In this document: positions 7,012 to 10,758 of the stretch, piece after piece
How the letters are laid out: each line of letters opens with the position of its first letter
How positions within the stretch are numbered: the first letter of the stretch is position 1
Origin: Pseudomonadota bacterium
GTDB lineage: Bacteria; Pseudomonadota; Alphaproteobacteria; Rhodospirillales; 2-02-FULL-58-16
Length of the DNA stretch: 10,758 nucleotides
NCBI GenBank assembly: GCA_022567015.1
Contig: JADFHR010000102.1
Coordinates: 1 to 10,758 of the forward strand
Direction of reading: 5' to 3'
The notes under the pieces: model-generated
What the model was told of the DNA's origin: nothing
What the model saw: only the letters and a program-made list of their open reading frames with translations
Database searches by the model: none
Position numbers and translations under genes: made by a program

Positions 7012-7136
7012 CCGGCCTTCGCACGCCACAGCCGCGGATTTGACGGTGTGATGAGTGCGCCGTTTCCGGTGCTGATCGGCAGGAAACGTGTCTCCCCGGA
7101 CAGCTGTGAGGCTTTACCAGCCAAGTCGGCTTTCTT

Positions 7137-7715
7137 ATGGAAATATCGGTCAAAGGAAAGCACCTGGACGTCGGCGTCGCCCTGCGCGGCTATGTCGAGG
7201 ATCAGCTACAAAACACCGTCGCGAAATATTTCAACCGGGCCGTCGATGGGACGGTGGTCATCTCACGCGAAGGCCGCATGTTTCGCGTCGACATATCGGT
7301 GCACGCGGGCCGCGGCCTGGTCATGCAGGGGGGCGGCGCGGCCGATGAAGCGTACGCCGCCTTCGACGGAGCGCTGGCACGCATCGCCAAGCGGCTGCGG
7401 CGCTACAAGCGGCGGCTCTGCAACCACCACAAGGTGCGTGGCCCCGAGGAGACCTTGGCGGCCCAGCAATACATCCTCGCCGCGGAAAGCGACGACGAAG
7501 AAGAAGTGCCCGAGGATGCCCAGCCCGCAATCATCGCCGAGATGGCGCACGAGATCGCCACCCTGACCGTGGGCGAGGCGGTCATGCGCATGGACCTGGC
7601 CGATGTGCCGGTGATGATGTTCCGCAACCGGGGCCACGGCGGCCTCAACGTGATCTACCGGCGTGACGACGGGAATGTCGGGTGGATCGATCCGAGCGAT
7701 TCCAAACAGGTGTAA
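7137..7715 (+). CDS. hpf: Long-form ribosome hibernation promoting factor
   Basis: 192 residues, the long HPF type found in most bacteria outside the gammaproteobacteria. Long HPF binds the 30S decoding region and joins two ribosomes into inactive 100S dimers in slow growth or stress. The S30AE/YfiA domain spans about residues 1-105, with ISVKGKHLDVGVALRGYV at the start and the basic KRLRRYKRRLCNHHK (85-99). An acidic linker follows (117-127). The C-terminal dimerisation domain (about 145-186) shows VGEAVMRMDLADVPVMMFRN and NVIYRRDDGNVGWIDP. The ATG at 7137 has no good Shine-Dalgarno. A small AGCC/GGCT hairpin (7119-7131) sits where one would be. ptsN follows after 16 bases. Confidence 0.94.
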   Translation: MEISVKGKHLDVGVALRGYVEDQLQNTVAKYFNRAVDGTVVISREGRMFRVDISVHAGRGLVMQGGGAADEAYAAFDGALARIAKRLRRYKRRLCNHHKVRGPEETLAAQQYILAAESDDEEEVPEDAQPAIIAEMAHEIATLTVGEAVMRMDLADVPVMMFRNRGHGGLNVIYRRDDGNVGWIDPSDSKQV

Positions 7716-7731
7716 GGGCTAAGAACCGGTC

Positions 7732-8196
7732 ATGGAAATCAACGAACTCATCAGTGCCCAATCCGTTATCCCGAATTTGCGCGCCTCCAGCAAGAAACAG
7801 GCCCTGCAGGACCTCGCCCGGCGGGCGGCCGATATCACCGGGCTGCAGGAGCGGGCCATCTTCGACGTCCTTATGGAACGCGAGCGGCTGGGCACCACCG
7901 GCGTCGGCAACGGCATCGCCATTCCGCACGGCAAGATGGCCAACCTGGACCGCCTTTACGGCCTGTTCGCGCGCCTCGAGAACTCGGTCGATTTCCAGTC
8001 CATCGACGAGCAGCCGGTGGATTTGATCTTTTTGCTGCTGGCTCCGGAATCCGCCGGTGCCGATCACCTCAAGGCGCTGGCGCGGGTTTCCCGGTTGCTG
8101 CGCGACGGCAGCGTCTGCGAGAAACTCCGCGGAACCGACGACGCGGAGGCGCTCTTCGCCCTGCTCACCGAATCCATGGAAAACCGCGCCGCCTGA
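7732..8196 (+). CDS. ptsN: Nitrogen PTS regulatory EIIA protein (PtsN, EIIA-Ntr)
   Basis: 154 residues, a full-length EIIA of the fructose/mannitol fold. PtsN is the terminal phosphate acceptor of the regulatory PTS-Ntr chain (EI-Ntr, NPr, EIIA-Ntr). It controls targets such as potassium transport and stress responses rather than moving sugar. The active-site segment TGVGNGIAIPHGK (56-68) contains the phosphorylated histidine H66. PVDLIFLLLAPE and a downstream HLKALARVSRLLRD helix are also family hallmarks. It is 16 bases after hpf, with AAGGG overlapping the hpf stop as a possible ribosome site. rapZ and npr, which follow ptsN in E. coli, are absent here: the block ends in a hairpin cluster and a convergent gene. 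Confidence 0.95.
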   Translation: MEINELISAQSVIPNLRASSKKQALQDLARRAADITGLQERAIFDVLMERERLGTTGVGNGIAIPHGKMANLDRLYGLFARLENSVDFQSIDEQPVDLIFLLLAPESAGADHLKALARVSRLLRDGSVCEKLRGTDDAEALFALLTESMENRAA

Positions 8197-8216
8197 GCGG
8201 GCGCCCCGGGGGCCAC

Positions 8217-8283
8217 CGGGGGGTGTCCCCCCGACAACGCATGCGGGGGGCGCCCCCCCGACCCCCGGGGGGTGTCCCCCCCG
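8217..8283. repeat. Cluster of three near-identical GC hairpins between convergent genes
   Basis: Three tandem units share the form CGGGGGG, a three-base loop, CCCCCCG, then AC. They lie at 8217-8233 (loop TGT), 8244-8260 (loop CGC) and 8266-8283 (loop TGT, with one extra C). Each makes a seven-pair stem of almost pure G-C pairs. The second and third are separated only by ACCCC. The cluster fills most of the 99-base gap between ptsN and the convergent heat-shock gene. It could stop transcription from both sides or be a REP-like repeat. No T-run follows within a canonical distance; T5 occurs about 18 bases past the third unit, inside the end of the heat-shock gene. Confidence 0.8.
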
Positions 8284-8295
8284 ACCCCCGCGCGG

Positions 8296-8769
8296 TTACT
8301 TTTTCGCCTCGACGTCGATGGTCTTCGGACCGCGGGGTCCGCTTTCGCCCCCGGGCGGGGCGCATTCGATCTTGATGGTGCGCACCTCGGGTTCCAGGGT
8401 CTTGCGCTCCAGGTCGATGTGCAGAAGACCGTTATCGAGCACCGCGCCGGTGATCTCGATCCCTTCGGCGAGCACGAAACTGCGCTGGAACTGGCGCGCG
8501 GCGATGCCGCGGTGCAGGAACACCCGGCCGGTTTCGTCGTCGCTGTTGCGGCCGCGGACGACCAGTTGGTTGTCCTCCACCAAGACGTTCAGGTCGTCCA
8601 CGGAAAACCCCGCCACGGCCAGGGTGATGCGCAGGCCGTTGTCGCCGATCTGCTCGATGTTGTAGGGCGGGTATCCCTCGCCCGACGTCTTGGCGACGCG
8701 GTCGAGGATCCGCTCGAAGTGTTCGAAACCCAGCAACAGGGGATTGTCGAAGCCGGCAAAGCGGGACAT
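8296..8769 (-). CDS. Small heat-shock protein, Hsp20/IbpA family
   Basis: 157 residues. Small heat-shock proteins form oligomers that hold unfolding proteins for refolding by DnaK and ClpB. The N-terminal MSRFAGFDNPLLLGFEHFER resembles class A IbpA-like proteins of alphaproteobacteria. The alpha-crystallin domain spans about residues 33-135, with PPYNIEQ at its start, LAVAGFSVDDLNV (50-62) and the signature-like NGLLHIDLER (113-122). A C-terminal TIKIE (131-135) resembles the I-x-I oligomer tail motif. The tail is Pro/Gly-rich and ends in KK. The ATG at 8769 is set by AGGAG nine bases upstream. The frame stays open further upstream, but that part reads through the leader. The leader has a heat-shock-like promoter and a ROSE-like fold. 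Confidence 0.93.
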   Translation of the reverse strand: MSRFAGFDNPLLLGFEHFERILDRVAKTSGEGYPPYNIEQIGDNGLRITLAVAGFSVDDLNVLVEDNQLVVRGRNSDDETGRVFLHRGIAARQFQRSFVLAEGIEITGAVLDNGLLHIDLERKTLEPEVRTIKIECAPPGGESGPRGPKTIDVEAKK

Positions 8770-8866
8770 GGGAGGGTTCTCCTCTGTAATCGAGCGAGCA
8801 CCGCTTGGTAAGGGCCCTGACGAAGGCGCCCCGTCGGCGGCCATGGTCAGGCACCGCCGACGTCGT
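8770..8866 (-). promoter_or_regulatory. ROSE-like RNA thermometer in the 5' leader of the small heat-shock gene
   Basis: The leader, about 97 bases, can form at least two stem-loops. The first (8861-8833 on the minus strand) pairs GTCGGCGG with CCGCCGAC, extended by CC/GG with a two-base bulge. The last (8802-8775) buries the ribosome site. UCGCU (8797-8793) pairs with the Shine-Dalgarno AGGA (8783-8780) leaving one bulged G (8795). A C-G pair lies on each side, the outer stem has GGU/ACC with one G-A mismatch, and the loop is GAUUACA. ROSE elements of alphaproteobacterial small heat-shock genes are known for a U-Y-G-C-U segment pairing to the ribosome site with just such a bulged G. A weaker middle pairing (GGGC/GCCC) is also possible. 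Folding was done by hand. Confidence 0.62.
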
Positions 8867-8871
8867 TCCTT

Positions 8872-8902
8872 AAATATCGCTACAGACCCGCGGCCCGTCA
8901 AG
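8872..8902 (-). promoter_or_regulatory. Candidate heat-shock (RpoH) promoter of the small heat-shock gene
   Basis: On the minus strand, CTTGAC (8902-8897) is followed after 17 bases by CGATATTT (8879-8872). This resembles the alphaproteobacterial sigma-32 pattern of CTTG plus a C-nn-TAT-type -10. GATATT at a 17-base spacing from TTGACG would also serve sigma-70. Transcription would start near 8866, immediately before the first leader hairpin. Confidence 0.5.
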
Positions 8903-8919
8903 GGCAGGGGCGCGCCCGT

Positions 8920-10341
8920 CTACTGCTCGCGGCCGGCGCGGGCAAAGCTGCGCGTGATCGGTTCCAGGAGGTAGTCCAACGCCGTGCGTTCCGCCGTCAC
9001 CAGGAAGACCTCGGCCTGCATGCCCGGCTTCAGGGTCGAGACATCGAAACCCTGCGTCCCGGCCACCGGCACGACGCGAGCCGTGAAGTACGATTGACCG
9101 GTCACCGGATCGGTCATGCGGTCCGCCGACACCGACGTCACCAACCCCTCCAGCAACGGCGTGGTGCGCGCGTTGAACGCGGTGAGCCGCACCCTGGCGG
9201 GCATGCCCTCGTAGACCGTGTTGATGTCCTGGGGGTCGACGCGCACGTCGATGATCAACCGGTCCTCGTCGGGAACGATGTCGAGCAGCGTCTCCCCCGG
9301 CTGCACGACGCCGCCGGCGGTGTGCACCTGAAGATCGACCACGGTGCCGGACTGGGGCGCCCTCACGCTGGTGCGCCGCACCACATCCTCGGCCGCGTAA
9401 ATTTTCTCCCTGAGGTCGGCGATGTCCCCCTGGACATCCTGCAACGCCATGGCGACCTCGTTGCGGTGCTCCGTCTTGGGGATGGTGAGCTGGAGCTTGA
9501 CCTCCTTGATGCTCCTCTCGGCCCGCGAGACCCGCGCCCGGTGCTCCCCGATCTCGCCCGCCATATTGGCGGCCTGGCGCTGCAGGGCCAGCAGGAAGGA
9601 TTTGCTGGCGACGCCCTTCTCGAGCATGATTCCCACCGTCGCGATCTCGTCTTCCAGCAACCGGAGTTGCTCTTTCCCGGCGACGATCTGGGCCCTGAGG
9701 CCGGTGATTTCCCGCCGGTGCTTCTCGATCCGCTCCCTGAGGATGGATTCTTCGTTGGCGATCTTGATCCGCCGCGCCTGGAAGAGGTCCTTCTGGCCGA
9801 CGATCATCTCGCCGATCGTCGGGTCGTCGGCCCGGCCCAGCAGTTCGTCGGGAAAGACGATGTCCTCGCCGCCCTCCCGTTCCGTCAGCAGCCGCGCCTG
9901 CTGCGCCAGGGCGGCGGCATAGCGCCCCTGCAACAGGTCCAACTGGGCCCGGGCGTAGGTGTCGTCGAACTGCACCAGGATCTGGCCGGCCTTGATCGTG
10001 CCCCCTTCGGTGGCCAGGATTTCCTTGATGATGCCGCCTTCCAGGTGCTGGATGGTCTTACGGCTGCTTTCCACGCCGACCACGCCATGGGCGATGGCGG
10101 CGCTGTCAAGCCGGGTGTTCGCCGCCCACACCAGGGAACCGCCGATAAAGATGATGATGACGGCCCATCCCCGCCGCCGCCACCGGCCGAGCACGCTGTC
10201 GAGGCTATCGTCGGGGCTATCGTCGGGCACGGCCCGGGGCGTGTTTTCGCGTTGCTCCGCCCCACCGGGGGGGTCCTGCCGCCCAATTTCCGGAACCAGG
10301 GGGATCCTCTTGCCGAACGAGGTCTTGGACATGGCGCTCAT
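8920..10341 (-). CDS. Type I secretion membrane fusion protein (HlyD/PrtE family)
   Basis: 473 residues. Such proteins sit in the inner membrane and span the periplasm, linking an ABC exporter to a TolC-type outer-membrane channel. After a Pro/Asp-rich cytoplasmic N-terminus (1-52), one membrane helix lies at about 58-74 (GWAVIIIFIGGSLVWAA). A lipoyl-like half follows (IQHLEGGIIKEILATEGGTI, 97-116). Long coiled-coil helices run from about 130 to 320 (LRERIEKHRREITGLRAQI). The second lipoyl half has VRAPQSGTVVDLQVHTAGGVV (326-346). The beta-barrel ends with LKPGMQAEVFLVTAERTALDYLLEPI, typical of the PrtE/HlyD type. The ATG at 10341 overlaps the ABC gene's stop (ATGA). An ATG three codons later (10332) is an alternative. 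Its substrate is not in view. Confidence 0.93.
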   Translation of the reverse strand: MSAMSKTSFGKRIPLVPEIGRQDPPGGAEQRENTPRAVPDDSPDDSLDSVLGRWRRRGWAVIIIFIGGSLVWAANTRLDSAAIAHGVVGVESSRKTIQHLEGGIIKEILATEGGTIKAGQILVQFDDTYARAQLDLLQGRYAAALAQQARLLTEREGGEDIVFPDELLGRADDPTIGEMIVGQKDLFQARRIKIANEESILRERIEKHRREITGLRAQIVAGKEQLRLLEDEIATVGIMLEKGVASKSFLLALQRQAANMAGEIGEHRARVSRAERSIKEVKLQLTIPKTEHRNEVAMALQDVQGDIADLREKIYAAEDVVRRTSVRAPQSGTVVDLQVHTAGGVVQPGETLLDIVPDEDRLIIDVRVDPQDINTVYEGMPARVRLTAFNARTTPLLEGLVTSVSADRMTDPVTGQSYFTARVVPVAGTQGFDVSTLKPGMQAEVFLVTAERTALDYLLEPITRSFARAGREQ

Positions 10342-10758
10342 GCCACCGACCGGGCCGCGTCATCCAGGCCCGGTTTGCCGGCCGGCTTGTCGGCGCCGGA
10401 GAGCACCCGCAGATTGGTGCGCGCGCCCTTCTTGACGATCTTTCCGCAGCCGTCCTGAAGCAGCAGCACGCGCTCGGCGTGGGCCAGGATGCTCGGCCGG
10501 TGGGCGACGATGATGGTGGTGGCGCCCCGTGCCTTGAGGCCGTGGATCGCTCCGATCAGGGCGGCGACCCCGTCCGCGTCCAGGTTCGAGTAGGGCTCGT
10601 CCAGAATCACCAGGGTCGGGTCTCCGAACAGGGCCCGGGCCAGCGCCACGCGCTGGCGCGTGCCCACCGAGAGCCTGTCGGCCGGTCCGCCGACCACGGT
10701 GTCATAGCCTTCCGGAAACTGCAGGATGAGTTCGTGGATGCCGGCCCGTTTGGCCGCC
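10338..10758 (-). CDS. Type I secretion ABC transporter ATPase (PrtD/HlyB-like), 5' part outside window
   Basis: Only the C-terminal 140 residues are present; the membrane domain and Walker A lie beyond 10758. The visible part is the second half of the ATPase: HELILQFPEGYDTVVGG, the signature position LSVGTRQRVALARAL, Walker B LVILDEPYSNLD and the switch histidine in VAHRPS. DEPxSNLD and the approach to the signature resemble the PrtD type of type I exporters, which drive secretion of RTX-like proteins. The signature reads LSVGT where LSGGQ is expected. A 30-residue tail follows the ATPase fold (KGARTNLRVLSGADKPAGKPG). The stop overlaps the membrane fusion protein start by four bases, so the two form an operon. 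Confidence 0.9.
   Translation of the reverse strand, partial: AAKRAGIHELILQFPEGYDTVVGGPADRLSVGTRQRVALARALFGDPTLVILDEPYSNLDADGVAALIGAIHGLKARGATTIIVAHRPSILAHAERVLLLQDGCGKIVKKGARTNLRVLSGADKPAGKPGLDDAARSVA

Noticed and set aside
6945..7136. Sigma-54 (-24/-12) promoter before hpf
   Set aside because: Several GG-containing tracts were checked and none has a GC at the required ten-base spacing.
8217..8283. CRISPR array or G-quadruplex
   Set aside because: There are no spacers of uniform length. The G-runs are each matched by adjacent C-runs, so hairpins should win over quadruplexes.
8770..8901. 44-residue N-terminal extension of the small heat-shock protein
   Set aside because: The ATG at 8769 has an excellent ribosome site and begins a family-typical N-terminus. 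The upstream part overlaps the promoter and the thermometer fold.
9094..10458. Long plus-strand open frame opposite the membrane fusion gene
   Set aside because: Antisense shadow of an obvious HlyD-family protein. It is rich in Asp, Leu and His with no domain.

Overview
The window looks like a chromosomal segment of a GC-rich alphaproteobacterium, probably Rhodospirillales-like. That placement rests on gene order and protein style: a complex I NDUFA9-type gene, a short HRDC-less RNase D, a long-form HPF, and the block kdsD-lptC-lptA-lptB-rpoN-hpf-ptsN. It is inferred from remembered family features, not from a search.

Layout. Positions 1-564 (minus) hold the 5' part of an NDUFA9-family NAD(P)-binding protein. 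A divergent control region (565-741) separates it from tRNA-Leu(CAG) at 742-828 (plus), which is followed within 40 bases by an RNase D-type exonuclease (867-1493). A gene-free stretch (1494-1846) carries hairpins and a candidate promoter. Then comes a long plus-strand block: kdsD (1847-2845), lptC (2864-3586), lptA (3583-4437, 4-base overlap with lptC), lptB (4470-5276), rpoN (5406-6944), hpf (7137-7715) and ptsN (7732-8196). A cluster of three near-identical GC hairpins (8217-8283) separates ptsN from a convergent minus-strand small heat-shock gene (8296-8769). Upstream of that gene, also on the minus strand, lie a type I secretion membrane fusion protein (8920-10341) and its ABC transporter (10338 to the window edge, partial).

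How the genes work together. KdsD starts Kdo synthesis for lipopolysaccharide. LptC, LptA and LptB are the bitopic anchor, periplasmic bridge and cytoplasmic ATPase of the LPS export machine, so the first four genes form an envelope module. RpoN (sigma-54), the ribosome hibernation factor HPF and PtsN (EIIA-Ntr) form the nitrogen/stress module normally found next to it. The minus-strand pair at the right end is a type I secretion system whose substrate and outer-membrane partner are not in view.

Most of the window is conserved housekeeping DNA, and I see no clearly new multi-gene system. The best unexplained signal is non-coding. The 5' leader of the small heat-shock gene can fold into a ROSE-like RNA thermometer, with a UCGCU segment pairing to the Shine-Dalgarno AGGA around a bulged G, downstream of a plausible heat-shock promoter. 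Second-tier signals are the triple GC hairpin cluster, a degenerate ABC signature motif (LSVGT) in the secretion ATPase, and a terminator-like hairpin just upstream of the tRNA.
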